This document shows, piece after piece, positions 1 through 11,197 of a DNA stretch of 64,000 nt. Position 1 is the stretch's first letter; every line of letters begins with the position of its first letter. The position numbers and the translations under genes are program-made. The notes below the pieces were generated by a model. That model saw only the letters and a list, made by a program, of their open reading frames with translations, was not told the DNA's origin and made no database searches. Origin of the DNA: Apostichopus japonicus (Eukaryota; Echinodermata; Holothuroidea; Aspidochirotida; Stichopodidae). The DNA lies in contig NC_092567.1 in the NCBI RefSeq assembly GCF_037975245.1, positions 20,678,376-20,742,375 of the forward strand, written 5' to 3'.

Positions 1-236
1 CTTTTCGTTAAACTCAACACCCTCAATATTTACGACATCAACAGTCATCAAACTGCAATTGTTATGTTCCCTATTTTGTAATAGGGCTCTGCCTAAGTGT
101 TTCAACCTCCTTTTTCCAATCCGGCGTTATTCCGCACACTACCACAACACTAGATTCAGCAACTCTCTCAGCATCATCCTGTCAAATCGTGTGAATTGAG
201 TGACCGTTTCATTCAATTGCTAGGCTCTTTTGTTAT

Positions 237-605
237 TTAAAGGGTGTTAAAAGACTCGCGCACAAAGGAACGTCTCATGCCGGTAATCTGACCTAGTTTC
301 GAATGAGGTGTAACAGAAGTGTTAGACACCACCATCGATCCCAGAAAATACATACACAGCTTGCTACCGTCGGTAATTAGACACTAGTGTACAGTCAATA
401 TACATGCAGCGTCGGTCAATACCCACAACACAGTGTGCATAGCAGCGATGGACATCTCAGGTCCAGCTAAAACATAACAAGGTATCACGTTTCATTACTG
501 TCTGCATTTTGTAGCAACAAGAGAAAACCTACACTTGCAAGCAACGGAAAGTTAACTTTTTCAGAGCGCGACACGAAGATTGGGGAGAGTCTTCAATGCC
601 TTTAA
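237..605. mobile_element. TTAA-flanked MITE, copy 1
   Basis: A 369-bp element bounded by TTAA at both ends. Imperfect terminal inverted repeats read AGGGTGTTAAAAGACTC at the left and the complement of GAGTCTTCAATGCCT at the right. Two closely similar copies lie inside the paired hAT elements at 8529-8891 and 13503-13865, which fixes its borders. A TTAA target duplication is typical of piggyBac-type movement, but no transposase is encoded, so the superfamily is inference. Confidence 0.75.
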
Positions 606-1600
606 GTATTCCCAACGTTCCTGTCTTTTATCCCGTCTTTTGTTATCCTTCTAATTCACCGAGTCTGGTTTCTTAGAGATGTGGGCGTATGGTGGGGTGC
701 CGGCGGGTGAGGTGGGTGGGTGGGTCTACTTTGCTTCATTAGCTTGTCAGTTCTTACCTCACACTATTCTCTTTTTCTTGCTCTCCAGTTGACTTCTATT
801 CCAACAAGTCATTCTTTGTTAAACTTTGTTAATATATTCTCCTTCAACAACTATATTGTCACTGTTTATATGTCCGGCTATACTCCGTTTGTAAATTAAA
901 TGCCTATCTCATATTAATTTCTGTTAACATTGGTGTTCTCAATATATGAGGTTTTAACCTCGTTGTATAAAATGCTTGGTTATTATGATTGACTGATTCA
1001 TTGATCGATTGAAATCAAATTGAATGACTATAAATTGAATTGATTACATAGTACGCGTACAAATTCGATTGATCGATTAAGTTTGGGATACAGTTACAGA
1101 CATTTGTTATTACAACCTGTATAATGTAATCATCTTTGGCGATTCCTTCATTGAGAGTTATGTATTTCTTATAGTGTGACAGTCTGTTCAGTCTGTTTAC
1201 TTGTGCTGATTACAAGACTAATTTGCATATATCATCGCGAGTATAAAGTTATATCTGATGTAGCTCATAAAATACCAGGTGGCCTAGGTGCGGTTAGACT
1301 GCAGTTCAACACACTTTCTGATGTGGAAGTGTGCCAAGATCTTTCGCACTTATTTTTTTTTTCTTCTAAATTTATTTCAATTTGGCAGATTTTCCCTCAC
1401 ACTCATTCGTGTCAATAGCTGATGTTGGTATATATCATATCCAGGCTTAAAAGAAATCTATATCTGTATATTCATGAACATTGTCAATTACTGTAGACAA
1501 CAGTATACAGGCAAAGTTACTTCTACAAAATGGCCATCGAAGGTTTCAACAGAAACAAACATACACTATAGAGCGAACTAACTACACACAAGGATGACAC
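606..1600. other. intergenic, no gene seen
   Basis: AT-rich DNA with short direct repeats of TTGATTGA-type words near 985-1080. Small open frames here have no splice sites or recognisable protein similarity. Nothing is supported. Confidence 0.6.
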
Positions 1601-1705
1601 AAGACCCCTTCCCCACCCCACCCCCACCCCCACCCCCCACCCCTCCCCTCCCCTCCCACTCCACTCCCCTCCCACTCCCACTCCCCCTCCCCCTGCCCCA
1701 CCCAT
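1601..1705. repeat. C-rich low-complexity tract
   Basis: About 105 bases of almost pure C with interspersed A and T (CCCCACCCC, CCCTCCCC words). On the minus strand these are repeated G-runs able in principle to form G-quadruplexes. The proline- or glycine-rich frames over it are composition artefacts. Confidence 0.8.
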
Positions 1706-1789
1706 CCCTTCTGGACCTACATATCACCTTTGATATACTTGCTTTACCAAACTCTACAGTTTCATTTAACACAAGTTACAGAACAATTG

Positions 1790-2450
1790 TATGGAAGCTT
1801 GAAAGTGCCATCAACATAAGAAAAAGTTTGCCACATAAGTTGACATTTTTCAGTAAATTGTTAATATAACAAGATAATATGTTATCAAAAAACAGAAAAA
1901 AAAATGGATTGCTCAGTTGCTTTAACTGAGCAATTGAACAACCTTCTGCAAAATGTTTAATTGTTCACTTCATTTCCATCTCAGCAATTGAACAATTTTC
2001 TGCCAAATGTTTAATTGACAACTTATCGTATCTCGTCAATTCAACATTTTTCTACGATTAGTTGTCAATTTATAGTATTTTGCAGAAAAATTCTGAATGG
2101 ACGAGATGTGATAAGTTGTCAATTGAACATTTTGTAGAAAAATGTTGAATTGACGACATGTTATAAGTGGTAAATTGAACATTTTGCAGAAAATTGTTGG
2201 AATGAAGTGAACAATTGAACATTTTTCAGAAAAATATTAAATTGACGAGATCTTATAAGTTGTCAAATAAACATTTTGCAGAAAAATTTTCAATTGCTCA
2301 GTTAAAGCAATTCAGCTATCTAGCATTTTTTTATATTTTTGATAAGATATTATTTTGTTATCTAAATAATTTACTTAAAAATGTTGACTTATTGGGGCAA
2401 AGTTTTCTTATGTTGATGGCACTTTTAAGTTTCCGTACGAGCGGCCTTGT
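1790..2450. repeat. fold-back (inverted repeat) element
   Basis: The left arm, about 1790-1955, contains AGTGCCATCAACATAAGAAA, and its reverse complement recurs at about 2405-2430 in the right arm (about 2290-2450). The arms pair over most of their length, including TTGCTTTAACTGAGCAATTG. Between them a unit of about 45-50 bp carrying CATTTTGCAGAAAA is repeated in both orientations. This is a fold-back or MITE-like structure with no coding capacity. Confidence 0.75.
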
Positions 2451-2734
2451 CCTATACAACACACGAGAGCCCGATTTGGGTGAGAATTCTCCATGTGGAT
2501 CCGACATTGATGTTTGTATATTTTTTGTTGCTGAATCCTGTCCGTGGATATCTGCCCGGGAAAGTGAAGATAACGGAACCCCTGGTAATATTGAACTTGG
2601 ACGAGGGGCTGAACGTTGCCAGGTACATGTTTATAACAGAAGATTGTTACTATTCTCAGGACGTTTAGGTGCTGACGTAGGGTTGGGCAGCAGTCATAGC
2701 ATCATCATCGCATACAACAAACCATATAACCAAA
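2451..2734. other. unassigned stretch with a short open frame
   Basis: A frame at 2447-2668 on the plus strand reads about 70 residues with ordinary composition (contains ITEPLVILNLDEGLN). I do not recognise it and see no clear splice acceptor. It directly abuts the fold-back element and could be a remnant of an exon or of a transposon. Confidence 0.25.
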
Positions 2735-3036
2735 TATTATTATTATAATAATCATAATCATAATAATTATCATAATAATAACTATTATCATAATAATAAT
2801 CATAATCACAATAATAATCATAATCACAAAAATCGTAATCATAATAATCGTAATAATCATAATAATAATAATAATAATATAATCATAATCATAATAATCA
2901 TAATAATTATCATAATAATAAAAATCATAATTATAATAATCATAGTAATCATAATAATCATCATAATAATAATCATAATCATAATTATAATAATCATAAT
3001 AATAATCATAATAATCATAAAAATCATAATCATACA
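2735..3036. repeat. microsatellite (AATCAT/ATAATC)n
   Basis: About 300 bases of degenerate ATAATCATAATAATCAT repeats. The Tyr/Asp- and Ile/Met-rich frames over it are artefacts. Confidence 0.95.
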
Positions 3037-3176
3037 TGCTGTCAACTTATACGAAGACTATGATCCAATTGTCGACATATACTTGTACAATTTCAGCAAT
3101 AACATGTTTTTTTGACGCCATGTACTTGCATATCAAATTATATTAAGGACATGTGAATATGTATATGTATATGTAT

Positions 3177-3476
3177 AAGGGGTGTCCCCCTCCCCTTTGG
3201 AATTTTTTGCATTTCCAGGTGGCCTCAGATGCAATTTGGTGCAATATAGCACACTTCAACACTCACTCCATTTTGTAAACTTAATTTTGTATTTTCACCT
3301 GGCCTTAGATGCAATTTGGTGCTCCAAATGAGATTTTTTTTCTCATTTGGAAATGAAAAAGGGGTTTTCTGACTTGCGAAGCGGGGGGGGGGCGGAATGA
3401 TACTTCCGCCCCTCCACATTTTTCACTGGGGGGGGGGGGCTGGCGCCCCCCCAGCCCCCCGGTTCCTACGCCCTTG
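3177..3476. mobile_element. G-run DNA-transposon remnant
   Basis: Contains two G homopolymers (about 3384-3393 and 3427-3438) and ends in CCCCGGTTCCTACGCCCTTG. That is the style of terminus found on several hAT-like elements elsewhere in this window. AGATGCAATTTGGTGC occurs twice (3228 and 3308). No matching left end or target duplication was found, so the borders are approximate. Confidence 0.45.
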
Positions 3477-4297
3477 TTCATAGGTCTACTTCAGTAGTAC
3501 AGCTAAATATCATTGAGAAAGTGACAAACATCTGGAGGGAGAAAATTCATCTGAATTTTACAGAAGACTACATCGGTTTGTTTACTTGTTGTTTATGTAA
3601 ACAGGTAGCCACACGTTCCTAGCGATAACACCTTTTCACAACCCGAACATGTGTTTATCTTTTTCGATTTTCACATTCTACGATGGAAGTGCAAGTCACT
3701 CAAATCTGAAAGTTATATGTCATTTTCTTAGTCAATTGCTTCTAGTGTAATGTCATTTTTTGGCTCCCTCTATGATAGGCTATTAGAATAGATATACAAT
3801 GCAGTATAGATCACATTTTCTAAGGCGCCAAGTTTATACTGAAGACGTTTGCACGGTAGACAGTATTAAGATTATAATACTCGTTACATATCACCACTAT
3901 CCGGCTGCTTAGTTATATCCTGACAATTTGATCTAGTATTCAGCTCTAACTTTGTATTATAAGAAATAAAACTCCAAGAACAGGATTCATATTTTAAAAT
4001 ATTTAGGGTTCGATCAAAACTGAAATTGAGATTTCCCTACTGGATTCGACTCACTTCATTTGCCCTATCCCAACAGTGTATACGTCCATTTATAGTAAGT
4101 TGTGAATCCTGCAAGTATCCCCAATCAATTGATTCTTTTTCATTCAGTTGGCAATTTCAATATTTATGTTATATTTTCTTCGGTATATACTCTACACTAT
4201 CAAAGATCAAATATTTAGGACACGGACGATACTGCTCTCCTGCTAGATTCTTTCAGGAAATAAATAGATCAGTCTAGGATCTCATATACAAGGTATT

Positions 4298-4300
<3 letters not shown>
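3477..4300. other. intergenic, no gene seen
   Basis: AT-rich sequence without exon-like features, repeats shared with the rest of the window, or RNA genes that I can identify. Confidence 0.5.

Positions 4301-4373
<73 letters not shown>
4301..4373. repeat. (TA)n microsatellite
   Basis: Pure alternating TA of about 73 bp. Confidence 0.98.
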
Positions 4374-4376
<3 letters not shown>

Positions 4377-4386
4377 GCATTTTCAC

Positions 4387-4780
4387 GGTAACTCACGTTA
4401 CATTTTTGATGTTTTTAGTCTTCTTTTTGTACCATATATTTTACTAACACATGAGTTTGATCAATTACTTCTTCTACAGTATTTAACACAATGCTGAGGC
4501 ATACCTCAGCCAAAAAAAAAAAAAAAATTGCTTCTTGTAGATTTTATAAGGCAACAAGATTTGGTAACTCACGTTACATTTCTAAAAGCGCCAAAATTGG
4601 AAAACAAATATTATTCAAAAAGTGTCCTCATACTAAATGAACTCAAAGAAAAGTGAAATATGGTAGCTATACCTTACCTACTAGTAAACATATAGGTTGC
4701 CAAAAAAATCCTATATCATTGTCTAGTTGCATAAAAATGATGCAAGACTCGGTAAGTCACGTTACGGTAACTCACGTTAC
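4387..4780. repeat. cluster of GTAACTCACGTTAC motifs
   Basis: The 15-mer GGTAACTCACGTTAC occurs at 4387, 4563 and 4766, and the variant GGTAAGTCACGTTAC at 4751, in direct contact with the last. The word is an interrupted inverted repeat (GTAAC-TCAC-GTTAC). It could be a protein-binding array or the internal repeats of a transposon. No gene is adjacent. Confidence 0.7.
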
Positions 4781-5365
4781 AATTTGTCCACACATAACAA
4801 TTCATAAAATATAAGTTGCTGACACAATTCAATCTTATTCATTCTTACGTAACAGTTTCAAGCCTTAATAAAAATACTTCTTGTATTCACTTTGTAACAC
4901 AAAGTAACTGTTATAAACTTATTTACAGTTTCAAATACTGTAGGAATCACTACAGTGCTCCATATCATTTAACATTAAAGCCAATGAACACTGGCGGAAA
5001 TGGCCATACAATTGACATCAATGATAAAGATTGTGTGACATTGTTGCAAGTGGTGAGGTTCAAGAGGCCCTGTGATAGTATAGTGTAATATTTCATGGAT
5101 GTATCTATATGGTTATGGGTTACTATGAGAATGGGGTCTTTCACTGTCTAACAGCGTTAGCAGCCCCTGTTTTCATATATATATATACATCTATATACAT
5201 ATATATATATATTTCGAGAACCGGCTTAAGTTGGTTAGCGTCATGTTTGATCTCTAGAGTAAGGCAAAATTTGTCACAAAAAACAGAACTAGTATTGTTC
5301 GATACAGGTGACAAACACCTACAGTGAAATTACGACCTTCCTTAACGGTTTCGAACCTCTGGACA
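4781..5365. other. intergenic, no gene seen
   Basis: Contains a short interrupted (TA) tract near 5176-5212. A 90-codon frame at 4816-5088 has no recognisable similarity and no supporting signals. Confidence 0.4.
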
Positions 5366-5369
5366 TACC

Positions 5370-5488
5370 ATCAGCGTCCATAGCCTACTGGTTAGGGTGT
5401 CCGCGTACAGAGCGGGAGGCCCGGGTTCGAGTCCCGGTGGAGGCTGGAAGTTTTTTCACTGTTTTTGATTTTCCAACTCATTGCGATA

Positions 5489-5519
<31 letters not shown>
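5370..5519 (+). mobile_element. tRNA-derived SINE with (TA)n tail
   Basis: The head, about 5376-5446, resembles a tRNA. It has an A-box-like TAGCCTACTGGTTAGGGTG, a good anticodon-type stem (TCCGC/GCGGG), and a B box GGTTCGAGTCCC. The 7-bp acceptor-like stem has one mismatch. A body containing AAGTTTTTTCACTGTT follows, then (TA)n. The same body and (TA)n junction appears reversed at 16586-16640, which marks it as a dispersed SINE and not a single tRNA gene. The outer hAT element is inserted in its (TA) tail. Confidence 0.65.
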
Positions 5520-5522
<3 letters not shown>

Positions 5523-6070
5523 GTGCGTATCCAGGGGGGGGGGCGTTGGGGGCGCGCGCCCCCCGGGTAAGAAAAAGAGGAGAGAAAAAAAAGAGAAGAA
5601 AAAAGGAAATAAGAGGGGAAAAAAGAGGAGGAGGAGAGGAAGGAAGGGAAAAGAAAAAGAAAGAGAGAAAAAGGAGAAAAGGAGGGAGTAAAAGAAAAAC
5701 GCGAAGATACCGGGAAGAGAAAGAGGAACAGTGACATCATTACAGCGCTGAAGGGTAGCCAGTGACGGATCAATGATTTCGTAAAAGTGTGACTCACCCT
5801 ACCCCTTACACCGACAACTCCATTTTTTGACGTTTCCATTTTCCTCTCTCACTAATGATCTATATATGTACTATATATGGTCTATCATAACGCGTGTGTA
5901 GAATTGTGCTATGAAACCAACTGTGGCTGGTCTCGAACTCGACCGTGTCGTCGGGGAACATGACGCATTTTGGGATGGGGGCGACCGCCCGCCCCCCCCC
6001 CCATTCAGCATTTTTTTAAATGATATCGCTAAGTAATTTCAAAATAGAAAGTGCTTAGAGGCAACTTACA

Positions 6071-6240
6071 AGGCCTGGGAAGTGTCATTTCCAGCGATCT
6101 GGGAGACCAAAATTTGCTTGTACGCTTCGCGCTAACAAATGGTCCTGGGTAGTGCCATTTCCAGCGATCTGGGAGGCATTTTCGGCCAAAATTTTCTTGT
6201 ACGCTTCGCGCCAACCTATGGTGGCGCTACGCTTAGATAA
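6071..6240. repeat. two tandem copies of the ~100-bp CGATCTGGGAG module
   Basis: Each copy has the order TCATTTCC-GCGATCTGGGAG, then TACGCTTCGCGC, with the second copy continuing CAACCTATGGTGGCGCT and CTTAGATA. The same module recurs at about 6857-6962, 16045-16145, 21470-21566, 22090-22192 and 22255-22352, and reversed near 26664-26760, inside otherwise different elements. Confidence 0.7.
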
Positions 6241-8528
6241 TTTGCCTACAGGCTTCGCCCCTCCCTTGGCAAATTCCTCGCTACGCGCCTGTTCGAATTT
6301 GTAACGCAAACAGCAGATATCACATCATATCAATGAGCATGAAAATGGCGTTCCAGGATGAAAAGCCTCAAAACTGTCCGACTTGCCTGAAAAAATAACC
6401 AAAAATTTTCGCGTGCTTAGCGCGCGTTCAACGTGTTCATGTCAATATCATATAAGCAAGCATCGGTTATTACATCGCATGCCATCATGTACCGTACGGT
6501 CCGTTCAAATTGCGCAGTATTTCGCGGGATGCTAATGTAAACAACGACATGTCTCATGTAGATGTATAAAAAGCATGGAGGTCCAATTATGTAAAAACTC
6601 TCTTTTACATTAGTAATGGCGAATTAGGGGCTGCACCCCCGCCGCGCAGTGGCGGAGCGTCCATACGGTCGGGGGGTGGATGCCCCCCCTGACGGACTCA
6701 AATGGACTGCTGGCGCCTTTTCAGCTCTTTACCACTTTTTACTTATTCTAGATTATTAACTTTTTTATTGCGCTCTCATCTACTTATTGACATTTGTCAC
6801 ATTTTGTTGGTGTAATTTGGCGATGACACCTTATTCTTCGTTTATCTGCAAATTAGCCAGGCCCGGAAAGGGTCATTTCCGGCGATCTAGGGAGTATCTT
6901 TATTCAAAAATTTTCTGTACGCTACGCGCCAACCAGTGGTGGCGCTCCGCTTAGATAGTGTCCAGAGCCGTATATAGAGAGAGTTTGGCCAACCATGTAA
7001 CCGATTTGGATTGGTCGAGAGGGAAAACGCCCACACAGGGTGGTAAAATAGGTCCACTTGAACACTTTATAGCAGACGACACGCATACTCACAGTGTATA
7101 GACTATCGTTTTGTACACGAAAAAAGTACGAAATTATGAAAGAAATGGTGCTGGGGATGCTGCAATCGGTCAGAACATGGATATTGTTGTTCGATTATCC
7201 GACTGACCATAAAAGAAGAGGAATTTTTTGGAAGTAGAAAGAACAAGATGGAGATCTAATGAAAAAAAGTCTGTGTAGCCTAGGCCCATACTAGCCATAG
7301 GCCCTAGTGTAATACGAGTAATGTACAAGCAATGCGAGAATTTTACGTTCAGACTGGTTTCTGTAATTACATGAATGGCTATTCTCTCTCGTTTTACGAT
7401 CCACAAATTCGATTTCATTATGCCAGCTCTCCTAATCATAGGCATGGCAGTTTCAGTCGCACATATAGTTATCCTAATTCCTAGTTATTGCATGCCTAGG
7501 CTATGCCTAGCCTAAAAAAGTATCACTTTTAGTTCTATGTAAAAGGGTGGGCTAGCCTCTAGGCATCACGTAAAGCCCTAATCCTTAGTTAAGCCCGAAG
7601 CATAAGTTAAGCCTGGGCTTAGTTAGACCTGGACCATTCTTGCTATTACTACAACTGTTATAGCACATTACATAATATGGCACAGTATAAGGCCCAATTA
7701 AACTAGGTCTAAGGAAAACAAAGTAGCCTAGGCCTAAACTAGTTAGGCTAGGTCTATACTCATTGGCAACTTGTGGGTTGTGTACACATACAGGCCTAAT
7801 TATATAGACCCTTTTAGTATGTCATAAACAAGTGCCCAAATGGTTAAATGATCTTGGTTTGTGTTAATTGTCAGCATTGGCCTAGCCTTTTTAGGCTAAC
7901 ATGAATTCAGCCTAATTTTTTCTTCTTCAAAAGTATAGCCTAGGCCTTGGTTTAATTTGGATGCAGTCAACTATCATTTATCAAAGTTGCATCAGTACCT
8001 CCTTATTCCCTTAATTGACACCCACATTGACGATTGAAGTTAAAAAAAACCTTTTTAAATTATCTTTAGACAGTAAATTTTAACTCCCTGAATTTCAGGA
8101 CTTTTTTTACAAATCAAAGGTGACATGTGCTCTGAAGAAAAACTCCTAACATAAAAAGCCACAGTTAGCAGACTGTGATAATGACAAACCTGGTGAGTGA
8201 CTTCTAGACTGAAATCCAGTTCCTGCAACCACAGCAATAAAGTCTTTGTTTTAATCAATGCACTTGTGTGTTTGAAACTTTCAAATGGACACTCAATGGC
8301 AGTTGGTTAAGATATAAGGTTTTACCTTCATCATGGAGAGTCGAAGGGAATCTGCCTCATCATCTGAATAATGGACTCAAGGATAGCAACAAATCATGAT
8401 TGGATAATGATTTTGAGCAAGTAAATATCTGGCAATTTGAAAGTTTGTATTATTTTTTTACATATTATTTAAGCTGTTTAGCTCACACACAAGCAAATGA
8501 TCAAGTGACAACAACCGATGCAGTATAT

Positions 8529-8891
8529 TTAAAGGTATTGAAGACTTGCCCTAAACCGCATGCCGCGCTCTGAAAAAGTTTACTTTCCGTTGCTTGCAAG
8601 TGAAGTTTTTTTTGTGTCGCTACAAAATGCAGACAGTAATGAAACCCGATACCTTGTTATCTTTTATCTAGACCTGAGATGTCCACGCTGCTATGTGCAC
8701 TGTGTTGTGGGTATTGACAGTGATGTTTGTATTGACTGTACACTAATGTCTATTTACAGATGGTAGCAAGCTGTATGTGTATTTTCTGGGATCAATGGTG
8801 GTGTCTAACACTTCTGTTACACCGCATTCGAATCTAGGTCAGATAACCGGCATGAGACGTTTCTTTGTGCGGGAGTCTCCACACCCTTTAA
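8529..8891. mobile_element. TTAA-flanked MITE, copy 2 (inside E1)
   Basis: 363 bp bounded by TTAA, reverse-complement orientation relative to copy 1. It occupies the corresponding place in E2, so it was present before E1 and E2 diverged. Confidence 0.8.
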
Positions 8892-9040
8892 GGAGAAGTA
8901 TTTATATCCCATTAATAGAGAAAGAATTATGTTTCAATTGGTAGCATGCAACTTAAAATTTTGCAAACATTAGATACAATCAAACAATAACAAGGTTCAT
9001 TTACAAGGTAATCTACTGCCCTTTATTTCACATTAGTCTG

Positions 9041-9420
9041 TCACATCAGAAGGTCACAGCTTTCAATAATTATACAAACAAATTCCCTTGATGGGTGCTT
9101 CGTTAGTTTCCTGCAATTTTCAAGTTTATCAATGTAATAAGTTCTGAATGTGGCAATGTGGAGAAGCTTTGGGATAATCTGTGGATAAGACTGCCAGACT
9201 ATCAACAAGATTCCACATCCATGCAACTCCAACTGCTTCCTTCACCTCCTTGCAGATGTACCACATGTCCAAAAAAAAGTCAGCATTGGTTAATGTAATT
9301 AAAAGCTGGCTTCCTCCTGAGCTGGCAAATACACATGAATTGTCAAGTACAGAGGTCAGTGTGAAACCACTGAGAGATCTTCTCAGCTTTCAAGAAAACA
9401 AAGACTTGAAGCCAAATTGA
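9041..9420. pseudogene. possible coding remnant in E1
   Basis: The 63-codon frame at 9041-9232 (minus) and the 79-codon frame at 9181-9420 (plus) are both kept open in E2 with only two residue changes each, but overlap on opposite strands, so at most one is real. An AATAAA lies shortly after the stop of the minus frame, which favours the minus strand as the 3' end of a transcript. I do not recognise either protein. It may be a worn transposase or captured host exon. Confidence 0.2.
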
Positions 9421-11189
9421 CAGAGGCCACACTGATACCATTCCACTCTCATAAGATGAAGGTATCACACACACTTCATTTTGCTTCTGCGATGCAGTGC
9501 CTGGTAGACTGTGAGGGTCACCCAATGGATGTTTTAACAACTGCCTGGTTTATAGAGCTCTACAACAGATAATTCATCCTAATGTCTAGTCGTTATCCTG
9601 TCATGGCCTTGAGCAAGTTGAACCCACTTCAACACAAAGCAGCTATTGAATTCTTGTCTAGGTACTGTCAAATCCACATCACCATCATTGCTGGTTCCAG
9701 CTTCGCTGACCATGATAAAAGAGTACAATGAGGGTTTTTTACTTCACCCAACAGAGCTTGCATTCCAGTACCATTGGGCAGCTGAAAAGATATTCAGAAA
9801 TTGTTATATATGAGTGTGTTTGTATGCATGCATATGCGTGATTTTCTTGCTTTACAGAACAGCTCCATTTTGATAAGCTACGTAACGTGTAAACCTGCCA
9901 ATCATATGTTTGAAATAGGACACGCTGAAACGATTCTTAAATGAAAAGCTTAACGACTTCATGCATTTTTATACATCACTGTTCAGGTAAGGCCAGTAAG
10001 GGCAGTATGAAGAATAAGTAACAATTAATAATTATCATTATGGCCATTTGCTGTCTGCATAAAAACAAACTGAATGATGTCATCAGCCCTATGCTCAGTT
10101 GACAACACTGACAAGTAGGCACACTATGTCAGTGTGATCCATGAAACCTCATTAAGGACATGACCGTATAGTATATATGTTAATGGAAAATACATAAGCT
10201 ACAACATACACCAGTATTCAGTTGTTGCAGGTTTTTTTTTTCTCGACAGACCCATTCAATCTGTTGCACCTACTATAGCCTAGTACTACATTCCTGAGAA
10301 ATTAACACCACAATATCAGTCTTAGGTTTGCCCACAGACTCCCAACTATTGCTAACTCCTACACTCAAGTATATAGTTTAGTTTAGTAGAAAAAATGACC
10401 AGGAGAGACATTCAAGTCCCCATTAAGGACCCTAAGGCTATATGAGAGGAATAAAACCGAGGACATCAAATGTCATACCCAATTACAATGCTTAATGTAC
10501 TCATCCAAAGTATTCTTAAACCCATACACACTACTTGCAATTCAACCTTCTCAGGCAAACCATTCAATCCATCCAGTATAAGTTGTATTAGACTTTAGAG
10601 AAAAAGTTATGCCGAATATTAATCCTACTATGTAGCTTCTGGAGTTTAATACAATGACCTCTGGTACAACTACTTTTTGGCAAACCTGAAAGATCAGTGA
10701 AGCATAAATTGTCATTTTATGTGTAGGCCTACTTTATTTAATTGAAGGATCTATTAATGTAGGCCTGATGCTATAGTTTTGCGTCTGTAATCTAGCCTAG
10801 CCAGGACTGTGATGTGTGCTTTTCGTTTGTATGACTAAAGTAGGACTAGTAGTATGAGGCGTAAAATAAAACAAGTGTAATGACAGGTTTTCAGCTACTT
10901 TTCTATGCATTTCAGGTGTGAAGATAAACGTAAATGTTATTAACTAACGCATACTCTAATTCATTACCTGATATCCATTTTGTTCCTCGTATGCCTGTCA
11001 AAATCTGACATTCTGAGTCGCTTCGTTTGTTCGCAACGAGCACAGTGTGCAAAGCTGCTATATATTGTGTGTGGTGTTTTTCGTGTTTCGCGCAACTGGT
11101 AACGACAACTGGACCTATTTTGATGCCCATGGTTTGCGTGTGACGTCACAAATCGCCAGTTGGCCAAACTCTCTCTATATACGGCTCTG

Positions 11190-11197
11190 ATAGTGTC
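11190..11197. repeat. shared central target duplication ATAGTGTC
   Basis: The only sequence between E1 and E2. The same octamer lies at 6955-6962 and 15433-15440, giving three copies around two elements. Confidence 0.95.

Larger units (their letters stand above)
6963..11189 (+). mobile_element. hAT element E1 (4,227 bp)
   Basis: Termini CAGAGCCGTATATAGAGAGA and its complement form a 31-bp perfect terminal inverted repeat. ATAGTGTC precedes it (6955-6962) and follows it (11190-11197), the 8-bp duplication expected of the hAT superfamily. Subterminal words AAAATAGGTCCA and TATAGCAG occur near both ends. It contains a TTAA MITE (8529-8891) and a stretch dense in TAGGCCTA words (about 7490-7930). 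I see no intact transposase with a BED or dimerisation domain, so it is probably non-autonomous. Its mirror copy E2 follows after 8 bp. Confidence 0.9.

Noticed and set aside
1523-1869. Proline-rich and glycine-rich frames on both strands
   Set aside because: They are artefacts of the C-rich tract.
2705-3045. Long Tyr/Asp- and Ile/Met-rich frames on the minus strand
   Set aside because: They are translations of the ATAATC microsatellite.
5376-5446. A functional tRNA gene at the SINE head
   Set aside because: It has mismatches in the acceptor and D arms, and it is joined to a body and (TA)n tail that recur elsewhere. A SINE is more likely.
5308-5734. Lys/Glu/Arg-rich frames of about 90-127 codons
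   Set aside because: They run through (TA)n and a purine-rich tract inside the outer hAT element. No conserved domain.
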